The notes: generated by a model from the letters alone, not told the origin. A DNA stretch of 64,000 nucleotides from Phycisphaeraceae bacterium (GCA_019636845.1 JAHBWV010000001.1:3410001-3474000); one strand, 5' to 3'; counted from the first letter of the stretch, positions 51,447-60,490 are shown. Program-made: numbers and translations.

Positions 51447-52283
51447 TCACTCCACCTCCACCCGAAGCAACTCACGCAACGCCGCACCAGGATCCTCCTG
51501 ACGCATCAGATGCTCCCCCACAAGCACAATCCGAACACCGCTCATCCGCAGCCGCTTCAGATCCTCCGCCGAACGAATCCCGCTCTCCGAAACCAGCGTC
51601 CGAGGTTCCTCCACCATGTCCACCATCCGCAGCGTGTGACCAAGATCCACACGCATCGTCCTCAGATCACGGTTGTTGATCCCCAGCAACGCATACGACG
51701 AATGCGGAAACCCCACGTGCGGCCTCACACGCAGAAGATTCTCCATATCGTGAACCTCAAGCAGCACCGTCATCTGCAACTGCTGCGAAAGAATCATCAG
51801 ATCAAGCATCTCGCTCGTCGTCAGACACTCCGCAATCAACAACACCGCGTCCGCACCCGCCGCGCGGCTCTCCCACAACTGCCACGGATCAACAATGAAG
51901 TCCTTCCGAAGCACCGGCAAAGGCACCGCGTCCTTGATCCGCTGAATGAACTCCAACCGACCACCAAAGAACTTCTCGTCCGTCAGACACGAAATCGCCG
52001 ATGCGCCGTTCTCGAAATACCCAAGCGCAACCGCCTCAGGCCGAAACCCCTCACCCGCGTACTCCGCTCGGATCAGGCCGGCAGAAGGACTCCTCCGCTT
52101 GACCTCCGCAATCACAGAAGTCTGGAAACCGTTCGGGTGCCGCGTCACCGCCGCAAAGAAGTTCCGCGGCGGCTCCTGCTGCGCCACCATCGCCTCTAAC
52201 TCACCAAACGAAACCCGCTCCTTCCCGAGCGCAATCTCGCGGCGTTTCTCCTCCAGAATGTCCATAAGCGTTTGCGGAAGCAT
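51447..52283 (-). CDS. trpC: indole-3-glycerol phosphate synthase
   Basis: Tryptophan pathway TIM barrel, 278 residues. Motifs: VIAEVKRRSPSAGLIRAE with the catalytic Lys, AISCLTDEKFFGG, LPVLRKDFIVDPWQL, ALLGINNRDLRTM, LVSESGIRSAEDLKRL and VLVGEHLMRQEDPGAAL. All catalytic residues of the family are in place. It is not beside other trp genes. Its start codon overlaps that of the divergent CPBP-protease gene: both ATGs share the CATG at 52281-52284. Confidence 0.94.
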   Translation of the reverse strand: MLPQTLMDILEEKRREIALGKERVSFGELEAMVAQQEPPRNFFAAVTRHPNGFQTSVIAEVKRRSPSAGLIRAEYAGEGFRPEAVALGYFENGASAISCLTDEKFFGGRLEFIQRIKDAVPLPVLRKDFIVDPWQLWESRAAGADAVLLIAECLTTSEMLDLMILSQQLQMTVLLEVHDMENLLRVRPHVGFPHSSYALLGINNRDLRTMRVDLGHTLRMVDMVEEPRTLVSESGIRSAEDLKRLRMSGVRIVLVGEHLMRQEDPGAALRELLRVEVE

Positions 52284-53433
52284 GGGCTCGATTCTTGACC
52301 CCCTCCGTCAACTCGTCACACACCTCAAACACCTCATCGGCACATTCAAACCCACGCTCCGCCAATCCTCACTCCTCCTCGCCCTCCTCTTCATCACCCT
52401 CACACCCCCTCCCGCCGCCGCTCAAGACCTCCCGCCCGCTCCCCCACCACCCGCACAACCCCAACAAACCGACCCCGCACCACGCGCCGAAACCCCTCCC
52501 CCACCGCGCGAACAACCACGCGCGCAATCCTCACCCACCGACGACTCCTCCACCTTCAAACTCCCCGATGTCACCGGCTGGACAGTCTCCGACGCCGTCG
52601 AATACGCCGAGAACAACCGCGTCGTCGTCGTCGCCATCGTCGCCGCCATCGTCTTCGTCTTCCTCTGGATCGGAAACATCATCGGACCCGGCTCCACACC
52701 CAAACTCGCCGGACGCGATGTCAAACCACTCCCCGCACCCATCTGGCTCTTCGGCGCGATCCTCGTCTTCATCGCCGCGCCCCTCGCGGCTCAATTCCTG
52801 AAAGAACTCCCCCAGGTCACCTCCGGCTCCGACCTCCGCGAACGCGCACTCACACAAGCCGGAGGCGTCGCCGCAGGCATCATCGCCGGCATCGCCCTCC
52901 TCTTCGTCATGTCACGCACCGCCCCCAAGGCCGGGCTCAAAATCAAACTCTCAGACATCCCCTTCGGCATCGGCGCGTTCCTCCTCGCGCTCCCCTTCGT
53001 CATCCTCGCAGGCGATGCCGCCGTCGCCCTCTACCGCGAACTCTACAAAGAATCACCCTCACCCATCGCCCACCCCACACTCGAACTCATCCTCGCCAAC
53101 AAGTCCAACCAGTGGGCCATCCTCCTCGCCATCACCGCCGTCATCGGATCGCCACTCCTCGAAGAGATCCTCTACCGCGGCTTCCTCCAGTCCGCACTCC
53201 TCCGCGTCCTCAACGGACAAGTCTGGCTCGCCATCATCGGCTCCGCCACACTCTTCACCCTCGTCCACCGACTCGGACAACCACCCGTCCCCTGGCACGC
53301 ACTCCTCCCCATCTTCACCCTCGGACTCTCCATGGGCATCGCCTACGAACGCACCAAACGACTCGGCGTCCCCATCGCCATGCACGTCTGCTTCAACGCC
53401 ATGAACGTCGCCCTCGCCTGGTCACAGACCTGA
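52282..53433 (+). CDS. CPBP-family intramembrane metalloprotease
   Basis: This 383-residue protein has a signal-like first helix (SSLLLALLFITLTPPPAAAQ), a Pro/Gln-rich linker (~48-90), then about eight TM helices. The CPBP (Abi) core is IGSPLLEEILYRGFLQSALL (EExxxR), LFTLVHRLGQ (FxxxH-like) and IAMHVCFNAMNVAL (HxxxN). The family includes CAAX-type proteases and immunity proteins. Its ATG overlaps the divergent trpC ATG, so its promoter must lie inside trpC. A longer in-frame extension into the opposite strand of trpC exists but is not plausible. Confidence 0.85.
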   Translation: MGSILDPLRQLVTHLKHLIGTFKPTLRQSSLLLALLFITLTPPPAAAQDLPPAPPPPAQPQQTDPAPRAETPPPPREQPRAQSSPTDDSSTFKLPDVTGWTVSDAVEYAENNRVVVVAIVAAIVFVFLWIGNIIGPGSTPKLAGRDVKPLPAPIWLFGAILVFIAAPLAAQFLKELPQVTSGSDLRERALTQAGGVAAGIIAGIALLFVMSRTAPKAGLKIKLSDIPFGIGAFLLALPFVILAGDAAVALYRELYKESPSPIAHPTLELILANKSNQWAILLAITAVIGSPLLEEILYRGFLQSALLRVLNGQVWLAIIGSATLFTLVHRLGQPPVPWHALLPIFTLGLSMGIAYERTKRLGVPIAMHVCFNAMNVALAWSQT

Positions 53434-53507
53434 GCCGCACACCCACGCCCCATCATCACACTCAAGACTCGCCATCGAACTCGCCACGCGTCGCGACTTC
53501 GACACGC

Positions 53508-56393
53508 TCAACATCCGCTCGCAAACGCATCCATGAAATCAAGAAAGTCCAGGATGTCCACGAGGGTGTCACCGTTGATGTCCGCATCACCCAACATGCC
53601 GCATGGAAATGGCCTCGCTTGGCACGCGGCAAAGTCCTCGATAAAGTCGAGGAAGTCCAGGATGTCCACCACCGTGTCTCCGCCATAATCCGCCGCACAA
53701 CGCGGACCAAGCACAAACACCCGCGAGACCGTGCTCCCGCACGCGTTTGTCACGACGCAGTGGTACTCGCCCCAGTCTGACTCAGATGGATTCGAGATGA
53801 TGAGCACCGACCGGGTCGTATCGTGAATCGTTGATCCCCCCGCCGTCGTGCCGGGAGCGAGCACCGCGCCGTCCCGATACCACGCGTACTGCATGAATCC
53901 CGGGCCGATCGCCCCGACCTCAATGCCGATCGCATCACTGTTGGATGCGCCAGAGAGACGCGGACCCACAAGCACGCCCGGCGGCCCCTCCATGTAGCGT
54001 GCCATGCCACCGGTCGGGAATGTGCGCGCCCGAATGGTGTCCACGAGCCGCTCGAACCGCCCACCAACAACGAGCAACGGAGGAATCGGCCCCGAGTTGT
54101 CAAGATCCACAACCTCAATCACCCGAGCATGAGTCCAATACTGCTCGCCCTCCAACCTCCCGCCCCACAGCTCACGCACACCGAACTCACCAGCTTTCTT
54201 CCTGTAGATCGTCGAGTTCACATCAGTCTCAAAGCGCCCACCCACCAGGAGACTCGGAGGCTCCGGACCATCCCCATCCGAGTCCCATGTCGTGAGCACA
54301 TCCGCCCACCCCGATCGCTCCGGCTCATCCCACCACCATGACGTGCCAAAGCCCCATGCAGATTCCCAGCGCGCCCCTTCCCAGATGTGAGCGGTGATCG
54401 TGACAAACTCTTGGCATATCTCCCACCACTCGCACCCCGGCACCGTACCGGACTCATAAAAGAACCCCGCAACCGGCGCGATCGCCCGCGGCCCGACTCC
54501 GTCGGAGTCCCACACCGTCAGGGTCTCGGTCCCCACAAATGGAACCGACATCACGCCATAAGCCCAGGACGCACCGTCCCAGAGCGCGAATCGCGTAGCC
54601 CCCTGACCCGGCGCGGGTTCGATCTGACCACTCGCGAGCAACAGCGGCTCACCCGGTCCATCCTCATCCGCGTCCCACGACACGAGCCCGAACACGAGTC
54701 CGTGAAGTTGGCCGCCGAGCGGGCGCCACAACGAACCGTCCCATTTCGCGATGTTATAAATCGGCTCCGCGCCCGATCGTGCAAACGACCCTGCCGCGAT
54801 GAGTTCCGGACTACTGGGACCATTGCCGTCCGGATCGAAAGTTGTCAGCAGTGTCACGCGATCAAGCGGACCTCCATCCGCGATCGCATCCGGAAACCCA
54901 CGGAAGACATCTCCATCCCATGTGCCGATGCCGATCGTCCGCCTGCCCTCATCATCCAGCACATCGAACCAGCCGGCGACAACCAGCGCCTCCCGACCGT
55001 CGAGATCCGACGCATCGCGCCACCGCATCATCCGCTTCGCGCCCTCGCCGATCTCGGCAAGCGCGGTCCCATGATGCTCCTGAAGCGAAACACCATCCCA
55101 CGTCGAGATCCCCGTTCGCCCCGTTCCGGAATCATCGGCATGAAGCATCGTGATGACACTTCTTGAAGGGTCTCGCGGATCATTCCACGCACCCGCCGTC
55201 GCAACGCCCGCGAGCGTCATGTCGTTCACCGAATGCCACTCTCTGCCGCTCCACTTCCAACTCCCCGTCAGAATCTCGGGAGCCCCGCTCAGCGGACCAT
55301 CCGGATCATGCGACAGCAACCACGCCGGAACAACCGGCGGACCGGAACCGGTACCCCTCCAAGCCGCACCATCCCATATCGCGCAGCGCGGTGCGCTCAC
55401 GCCACCGATCATCGAGAACGCGCCGCCGACAACAAGATCCTCTCCATCACCCGCCTCCCGCGGGATCGTGCCCAGCGCGGTGATCCGCTCCGATGAACCG
55501 GACGACACCCCTGACCACGCGGCCCCATCCCACGCCGCCAATCGTGAGACCGGGCCATCCTCTGTCAGCGTGAAGTCGCCGCCTACCACCAGTAAGCCGC
55601 CAGAACCGCCGGATCCCCACGTCGTCATTGCGTTCACCGGGCCTCGCACGCCCATCGCCTCCCACGCCGCACCGCTCCATACCGCCACACCTTCTTCGCG
55701 CGCCCCATCCGGCCCATCAACCGTGAAACTCCCCGCACAGACCAACACCTCCGCCAACGGACCGTTCCCATCCGGGTCCCACCCATGAAGCACCCGCAAG
55801 TCGCCCTCAATCGTGCCGACGCGATGCCACGCCGCTCCTATCAACTGATGAACCGTCGCGGCTGCACCGCTCGCCTGACGCGCAATGATCACGACCCGCG
55901 GCTTCACAGGCCCGTCCCCATCCGGGTCCCACCCGATCGCGTCGACCAACTCCCCAGATACTCCCGTCCCGTAAGACACCCACGTCGTGCCACTCCATCG
56001 CAGCACCTCGCACGTCTTCACGCCGGTTGAGACTTCCCTCCGCGTGCCGGCAATGAACACCTCTCTCTGCCCCCCAGCGAGCGTTGCGATCGTCAAAAGG
56101 CGCACCGAGTCCGGCTCAAAAGCAACACGCGCACCCATGAAGTTCCAGCCGCTGGACGTTCTCATCACCACGTCCACCGCGCTCGATGAGAAAGGTCCGT
56201 AGTTGTATCGAGCCGGGAGTACCAGCCGGGGGAGACGTGCGCCGTTCGAGCCATCGATATCCCAGATGACACCGCGACCGTGACCGCCCGGCTCAAAGTT
56301 CGGCCCATAGGTGTACTTGTCGTGGATCCACCCGCCGCACTGCGCGTGTGCCTGTGCCGACAACCCACACATCAACAGCAGAACGCGATTCAT
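53508..56393 (-). CDS. secreted repeat protein with Ig-like and GC-type dockerin-like end
   Basis: This 961-residue protein starts at 56393 (GAGGG 9 nt upstream) with signal peptide MNRVLLLMCGLSAQAHAQ. Residues ~20-780 are about ten repeats of a beta-propeller-like unit with (A/T)-W-D-G-A-(A/S)-W and W-D-P/S-D-G-D/N-G-P motifs, each with L-L-V-x-G-G-x-F. Residues ~800-890 are Ig-like (YRDGAVLAPGTTAGG; WGEYHCVVTNACG). The C-terminus holds two dockerin-like repeats, DTVVDILDFLDFIEDFAACQ and DTLVDILDFLDFMDAFASGC, ending in Gly-Cys. This GC-type dockerin tail is known from Phycisphaerae surface proteins and probably mediates anchoring. Monocistronic. Confidence 0.85.
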   Translation of the reverse strand: MNRVLLLMCGLSAQAHAQCGGWIHDKYTYGPNFEPGGHGRGVIWDIDGSNGARLPRLVLPARYNYGPFSSSAVDVVMRTSSGWNFMGARVAFEPDSVRLLTIATLAGGQREVFIAGTRREVSTGVKTCEVLRWSGTTWVSYGTGVSGELVDAIGWDPDGDGPVKPRVVIIARQASGAAATVHQLIGAAWHRVGTIEGDLRVLHGWDPDGNGPLAEVLVCAGSFTVDGPDGAREEGVAVWSGAAWEAMGVRGPVNAMTTWGSGGSGGLLVVGGDFTLTEDGPVSRLAAWDGAAWSGVSSGSSERITALGTIPREAGDGEDLVVGGAFSMIGGVSAPRCAIWDGAAWRGTGSGPPVVPAWLLSHDPDGPLSGAPEILTGSWKWSGREWHSVNDMTLAGVATAGAWNDPRDPSRSVITMLHADDSGTGRTGISTWDGVSLQEHHGTALAEIGEGAKRMMRWRDASDLDGREALVVAGWFDVLDDEGRRTIGIGTWDGDVFRGFPDAIADGGPLDRVTLLTTFDPDGNGPSSPELIAAGSFARSGAEPIYNIAKWDGSLWRPLGGQLHGLVFGLVSWDADEDGPGEPLLLASGQIEPAPGQGATRFALWDGASWAYGVMSVPFVGTETLTVWDSDGVGPRAIAPVAGFFYESGTVPGCEWWEICQEFVTITAHIWEGARWESAWGFGTSWWWDEPERSGWADVLTTWDSDGDGPEPPSLLVGGRFETDVNSTIYRKKAGEFGVRELWGGRLEGEQYWTHARVIEVVDLDNSGPIPPLLVVGGRFERLVDTIRARTFPTGGMARYMEGPPGVLVGPRLSGASNSDAIGIEVGAIGPGFMQYAWYRDGAVLAPGTTAGGSTIHDTTRSVLIISNPSESDWGEYHCVVTNACGSTVSRVFVLGPRCAADYGGDTVVDILDFLDFIEDFAACQARPFPCGMLGDADINGDTLVDILDFLDFMDAFASGC

Positions 56394-56891
56394 GCACAAG
56401 CCCTCTGACAACCCCCTTGCATCATCCTCGATGAACTACCCGATATCAAGAACAATCATCATCCCGCGCCTCTGCTTGGGTCCTGACCGACGGATGCCTA
56501 TGGCACCGCCGCTCTGAATCGCGGCGAGCCATCAACACCCGCGATCTACACTCTCGCGCACCCGCGCCCTTGAACCCAACTATCCCCCACGCCACCAAAG
56601 ACGCCTCCCGGCGTAACTTCGATGCAGACATCTCCGCGGTTCCAATCCGAACTCCGCCCGCAGTACGCCCGATCGTTGCAAACAACGCTCCGAAAACACC
56701 AAGCGACGACCGACACCCCAAAAGGGAGCATCGGGCGCGAACCCGGAGTGCTGCGCCCCCACACCCAGTGCGGACGCTTCCCTGCGCAATGCATCCTTCA
56801 AAAGGCGTTCACTTCGCCCACCGAGCCCGCAGGGTGAGGAGCGACGCAAGTCTCTCCCTCCCGAACCCGCGGCACTCCCATTCTTCATTTG
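56394..56891. other. intergenic region without a supported gene
   Basis: About 500 nt between the 5' end of the GC-dockerin gene and the 3' end of the histidine kinase gene. Short frames on both strands have no ribosome sites and unconvincing composition. I see no RNA, no terminator with a T-tract and no DnaA box (TTATCCACA). Confidence 0.5.
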
Positions 56892-58088
56892 CTACTCACC
56901 CACTCGCACCCACACACGCACCGCCGTCCCCACACCCGCACGCGACTCGATCTCCAACCAACCCCCCGCACGCTCCACCAACCGGCGGCTCACTTCCAGC
57001 CCCAATCCCGCCCCCCCCACTCCACCCGCCACTTCACTCCCCGCACTCCCACCCACACCACTACCCACCACGCGATACCCACGCCGCCGCAACCCACCCA
57101 GCACACCCTCCTCAACCCCCCCACCACAATCAACCACTTCAATCACACACCAGATATTATCGGACTCTTCCTTCCCACCGCCCCCCCCTTCGCCCCCGCC
57201 TGAACCCCCAGGCCTACCCGTAACACCCTGCCATCGCAGGAGTTCCGGCATAGACCTCTCAATATCCGAATCTTGCGTCACCCCGGTCGGAACCCGCCGG
57301 GCTGCTCCGCGCACCACTATCCTATCATGACCCGTACTGATGCTACCACAACCCGCCGCGGCGTTCGCCCGCCGCGCGTTCAACAACAGGTTCAACAACA
57401 CCTGCAACAACTCGCTCTCATCCATCTCCCCCGTCAGCCCCGGCTCGATCTCCAGCCGCACGCGCCCCTCCCACCCAGCCCCGCCTCCACCCCCCTCGCA
57501 CCCGAACGCATCCTCCGCGGCTCGTCTCGCACACCTGGCAATGTCCGCGACTGGGACACGCAGCCCTGGACCTGTTTCACGTGAAACACCCCCCCGCTCC
57601 CCTGAAACAAGCCCAGCCCCTCCGCCCACCGATCCATCCTGCTTCGCAAGCTCCATGATCGACCCGGCGATCCCGGACGCCCGCTTCACGCTCGCCACGA
57701 CCCGCTCCAGAGCCAACGCCATCCGCTCCGCATCACGCGGCTGCCTCAGCGCGACCTGCGCGTGCGCCAACAGCGGGGTCAGGATGTTGTTGAACTCGTG
57801 GGCCACGAACCCGGAGATCTCCCCGAGCATCGCCAGCCGCTCCAGCCGCGGCACCACCGCCCCCCCACCCCCATCCTCGCCACCAGCACCCGACTCCCGG
57901 GCCAACTCCCCGAGCCGGGCCTGGATCAGGTCGATCTCCCCGATCAGCCGCTCTCCGGGCCGCTCCGCGGGTTGCCCCCCCTCGCGGCCGTTCCACGTGG
58001 AACGGTCCCCAGGCCCGCGCGGCGGCGCAGGGCCATCGCCGCGTGGGTGCGGGCCGATGGGCTCGGAGTGGCGGCCATGCGATGCCAT
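56892..58088 (-). CDS. histidine kinase without sensor domain
   Basis: This 398-residue soluble kinase starts at 58088 with AGGAG 5 nt upstream. After a charged N-terminus and a short coiled coil come the H-box GEISGFVAHEFNNILTPLLA with the phospho-accepting His, the N-box LLQVLLNLLLNARRANAAA, a G-box VVDCGGGVEEG and a late GGAGLGLEVSRRLVERAGG. Gly-rich insertions (residues ~305-320 and ~340-365) widen the ATP-lid region. No PAS, TM or receiver domain, so input must come from a partner; no response regulator is adjacent. A parS site lies inside the coding sequence. Confidence 0.85.
   Translation of the reverse strand: MASHGRHSEPIGPHPRGDGPAPPRGPGDRSTWNGREGGQPAERPGERLIGEIDLIQARLGELARESGAGGEDGGGGAVVPRLERLAMLGEISGFVAHEFNNILTPLLAHAQVALRQPRDAERMALALERVVASVKRASGIAGSIMELAKQDGSVGGGAGLVSGERGGVSRETGPGLRVPVADIARCARRAAEDAFGCEGGGGGAGWEGRVRLEIEPGLTGEMDESELLQVLLNLLLNARRANAAAGCGSISTGHDRIVVRGAARRVPTGVTQDSDIERSMPELLRWQGVTGRPGGSGGGEGGGGGKEESDNIWCVIEVVDCGGGVEEGVLGGLRRRGYRVVGSGVGGSAGSEVAGGVGGAGLGLEVSRRLVERAGGWLEIESRAGVGTAVRVWVRVGE
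57574..57589. other. parS site 1
   Basis: TGTTTCACGTGAAACA, identical to the 16-bp consensus bound by ParB. It lies within the histidine kinase coding sequence. Confidence 0.9.
57989..58004. other. parS-like variant site
   Basis: CGTTCCACGTGGAACG, a perfect palindrome differing from parS only at four symmetric positions, in the histidine kinase gene at the point where strand composition changes. Possibly a weaker ParB site. Confidence 0.5.
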
Positions 58089-58200
58089 GTCGCTCCTGGA
58101 GAGGGGCGGGACGGGGGGGCGCGGACGATCCACGAGGGGATCGGCACGATCCGGGGGCGACTTTGGCAGAGTCCGGGAACACGCGGCAAGCGGCCCGATC

Positions 58201-58268
58201 AGGGCGGCAGGGGCGTGAGGGGGGGGGCGTGAGGGGGGGACGTGAGGGGGGCGTGGGGGGTGTGGGGG
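58201..58268 (+). repeat. G-rich GTGAGGGGGG tract
   Basis: Runs of 5-8 G broken by CGTGA or TGTG between the histidine kinase and Nudix genes. It could form G-quadruplex DNA on the + strand. Confidence 0.6.
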
Positions 58269-58270
58269 GG

Positions 58271-58777
58271 CTACTGGTCGATGTCGGCGACCGACTCGAA
58301 GGGGGGCAGTCCGCCCGCCGCGAGAGCCGCGGCGTGGGTGGTCAGCCAGGTGACGGCACGGGCGGGCCGGAGGTCGATGGAGCCGACACGGTCGAGCGGG
58401 ACCCAGTCAAAGGCGATGTGGGGCTCGGCGGATGGGGCGGGATCGGGGAGCGGGGCACCGGCGGGGCCGAGGTGTTTCACGTGAAACAGGAGGTTGACCT
58501 CGTGGCGTCGTACCTTCCCATCATGGAAGGCGCACTCGTGGACTTGGAGCAGGGATCCGACCTGGCAGGGGAGCCCCATCTCTTCGAGGATCTCGCGGGC
58601 GAGGGCCTGGGCGGCGGTCTCGCCGAACTCGACATGGCCTCCGGGGAGGTAGGAGTAGCCGCGCCTGCGGCTGCGGCAGAGGAGGACGCGGGGGGAGCCG
58701 GTGCGGAGGTCGATGGCGACGCCGCGGGCGATGAACTCGATGTGGCCGGGCTCATCCTCGGGGTAGGTCTTGGGCAT
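58271..58777 (-). CDS. Nudix hydrolase
   Basis: This 168-residue protein starts at 58777; a longer upstream frame is low-complexity. The Nudix box is complete: GGHVEFGETAAQALAREILE plus EMGL, matching G-x5-E-x7-R-E-U-x-E-E-x-G-U. The N-terminal strand carries EFIARGVAIDLRTGSPRVLL and the C-terminus WVPLDRVGSIDLRPA. It hydrolyses a nucleoside diphosphate linked to another group; the substrate is not predictable. A parS site inside the gene encodes FHVKH. It is divergent from parB. Confidence 0.9.
   Translation of the reverse strand: MPKTYPEDEPGHIEFIARGVAIDLRTGSPRVLLCRSRRRGYSYLPGGHVEFGETAAQALAREILEEMGLPCQVGSLLQVHECAFHDGKVRRHEVNLLFHVKHLGPAGAPLPDPAPSAEPHIAFDWVPLDRVGSIDLRPARAVTWLTTHAAALAAGGLPPFESVADIDQ
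58473..58488. other. parS site 2
   Basis: A second perfect TGTTTCACGTGAAACA, inside the Nudix gene, 899 bp from site 1. Confidence 0.9.
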
Positions 58778-58819
58778 GGGCGCAGGATAGCAGAAGGCGG
58801 GAGGTGGGGGGTGGGGGGG

Positions 58820-58835
58820 TGTTTCACGTGAAACA
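58820..58835. other. parS site 3
   Basis: A third perfect TGTTTCACGTGAAACA in the Nudix-parB intergenic region, 124 bp before the parB start, where bound ParB could also repress parB. Confidence 0.9.
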
Positions 58836-58958
58836 GGGGCAGGAGGGGTGTGAGAGTGGCGAAGGGGGGTGGATGTGGTCACAATGGGGGGATGGTGTTG
58901 GAAGTGGCAGGATGGTGAAGATCGTCGAAGGGCGTGAAGCCAGGAAGGGCGGCCAGGG

Positions 58959-60245
58959 ATGAGCCAGAAGGGACCGGATGCGGGCAAGCAGGGTGGTGCG
59001 CGGCGGCTGGGTCGGGGGCTGTCGAGCTTGATCGGTCCTGCGCCGGTGCGGGTGGATGTGCCGCCCGAGACGCCGATATTAGATTCAGATCGTCAGTATG
59101 TCGATATTACATATCATAATAAAGATGTCAGTGATTCAAACGCGAGGGACGGGGGCGGGGGTGCCGGCGGCGCGGGGGGCCGGGAGGGCGTGGCGGCGGG
59201 CGGTGGGGCGTCGGACACGGGGGTGTCGGACACGGGGGCGGGCGGCGCGGGGGTGGTGGCCCGAGAGCGGGATGAGGGCGGGGCTGGGGGTGTGGATTCG
59301 GAGCGGGTGTTGATGGTGGCGGTGGGGGAGATTGTGCCGAGCCGGTTCCAGCCGCGGCAGGTGTTTGATGAAGTGAAGCTGCGCGAGCTGGCGGAGTCGA
59401 TCCGTTCGATCGGGTTGATGCAGCCGGTGATTGTCAGAGGGGCGGTCAACGCGGAGGGCCGCGGAGGGCCGCGGAGAGGAGAAGACCGGGGCAGGGGGGC
59501 GGTTGGCGATGGGGGAGAGAGCACCGCTCTGGAGAGTGGTGCCACCCGGAGCCAGGCAGCGCGATACGAGTTGGTGGCGGGTGAGCGTCGGTGGCGTGCG
59601 GCGGCGATGGCGGGTCTTGAGCGTGTGCCGGTGATTGTGCGTGAGTTGGATGATGAGGCGTGCGCGACGTGGGGTCTGGTTGAGAATCTGCAGCGTGAGG
59701 ACCTGGACCCGATCGAGAAGGGTGAGGCGTGCCGCGTGATGATCGAGCGGTTCGGGATGACGCCTCAGGGTTTGTCGGAGCGGCTGGGTGTTGATCGCTC
59801 GACGATCGTGAACATGGTGAGATTGACGGAGTTGGAGGAGTCGATCCAGAGGTTGGTGCGTGCGGGGGATCTGACGATGGGGCACGCGCGGTCGCTGCTT
59901 TCGGTGCCGCGTGAGAGCGGGGCGCGGCTTGCGCTGGCGACGCTGGTGAGCATCGAGGGGTGGAGCGTTCGCAAGCTGGAGCAGGAGGTGAAGCGGGTCG
60001 CGAAGGGGAAGCCGGTGGCTGCCGGGCGCGGCGCGGCGGGAGTGGGGGGTGTGGGAGGAGCGGGTGGGGCGGAGCGTTCGGCGTCGATCGCGGATCTTGA
60101 GAAGCGACTGGGCGAGCACCTGGGAACGCGCGTGAAGATCAAGACGGACAAGTCGGGGAAGCGCGGGCGGATCGAGGTGGCGTTCTTTGATCTCGATCAC
60201 TTCGATGGGTTGATGCAGCGGGTGGGGTTTTCACATGGCAAATAG
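58959..60245 (+). CDS. parB: chromosome-partitioning protein ParB
   Basis: CTPase clamp that loads at parS and segregates the origin region; 428 residues. Motifs: RRLGRGLSSLIG (ParA-interacting N-terminus), IVPSRFQPRQVFDEVKLREL, IRSIGLMQPVIVR, the CTP-binding ELVAGERRWRAAAMAGL, TWGLVENLQREDLDPIE, the parS-reading HTH LSERLGVDRSTIVNMVRL, and a C-terminal dimer domain. Two oddities: the ~55-residue region after residue 40 starts with an AT-rich block then turns Gly-rich, and about 43 residues are inserted between PVIVR and YELVAGERR (~164-206), partly encoded by GCGGAGGGCC repeats. No parA is adjacent. Start with AGGAAGGG upstream. Confidence 0.93.
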   Translation: MSQKGPDAGKQGGARRLGRGLSSLIGPAPVRVDVPPETPILDSDRQYVDITYHNKDVSDSNARDGGGGAGGAGGREGVAAGGGASDTGVSDTGAGGAGVVARERDEGGAGGVDSERVLMVAVGEIVPSRFQPRQVFDEVKLRELAESIRSIGLMQPVIVRGAVNAEGRGGPRRGEDRGRGAVGDGGESTALESGATRSQAARYELVAGERRWRAAAMAGLERVPVIVRELDDEACATWGLVENLQREDLDPIEKGEACRVMIERFGMTPQGLSERLGVDRSTIVNMVRLTELEESIQRLVRAGDLTMGHARSLLSVPRESGARLALATLVSIEGWSVRKLEQEVKRVAKGKPVAAGRGAAGVGGVGGAGGAERSASIADLEKRLGEHLGTRVKIKTDKSGKRGRIEVAFFDLDHFDGLMQRVGFSHGK

Positions 60246-60465
60246 CAGATGGCCAGATGGCAGATGAAGAGAAGAGAACGCAGAGGACGCGGAGGCCAGA
60301 TCGCAAAGGGCGGATAGCAAATGGCCAGATGGCAAAGGGCCAGATGGCAGATGAAGTAGGGAAAGAGGCAGCGGGGCGGGGAGCGAAGGGGAGGGCGCGA
60401 AAGCCAGAGAGCAATTGGCGGATAGCAAATGGCCAGATAGCAAAGGGCCAGATGGCAGATGAAGA
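60234..60465 (+). repeat. GCARATG heptamer arrays after parB
   Basis: Three blocks of GCAAATA/GCAGATG/GCCAGATG/GCAAAGG units: 60236-60270, 60298-60356 and 60408-60462. The last two blocks are near-copies of each other, both ending GCCAGATGGCAGATGAAG. The first overlaps the parB stop. The reverse complement units (CATTTGC) occur before homocitrate synthase and the 47343 ATPase. No gene lies in 60246-60633. Confidence 0.7.
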
Positions 60466-60490
60466 GGGAGAGGGGGAGGATGGGTCGGGG

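Noticed and set aside
56394..56891. Origin of replication with DnaA boxes
   Set aside because: Read on both strands for TTATCCACA-like 9-mers and found none; only strand composition and parS point to an origin nearby.
57991..58000. TTCCACGTGG as an E-box-like or LexA-type site
   Set aside because: Its symmetry and the three perfect parS sites nearby explain it better as a diverged parS.
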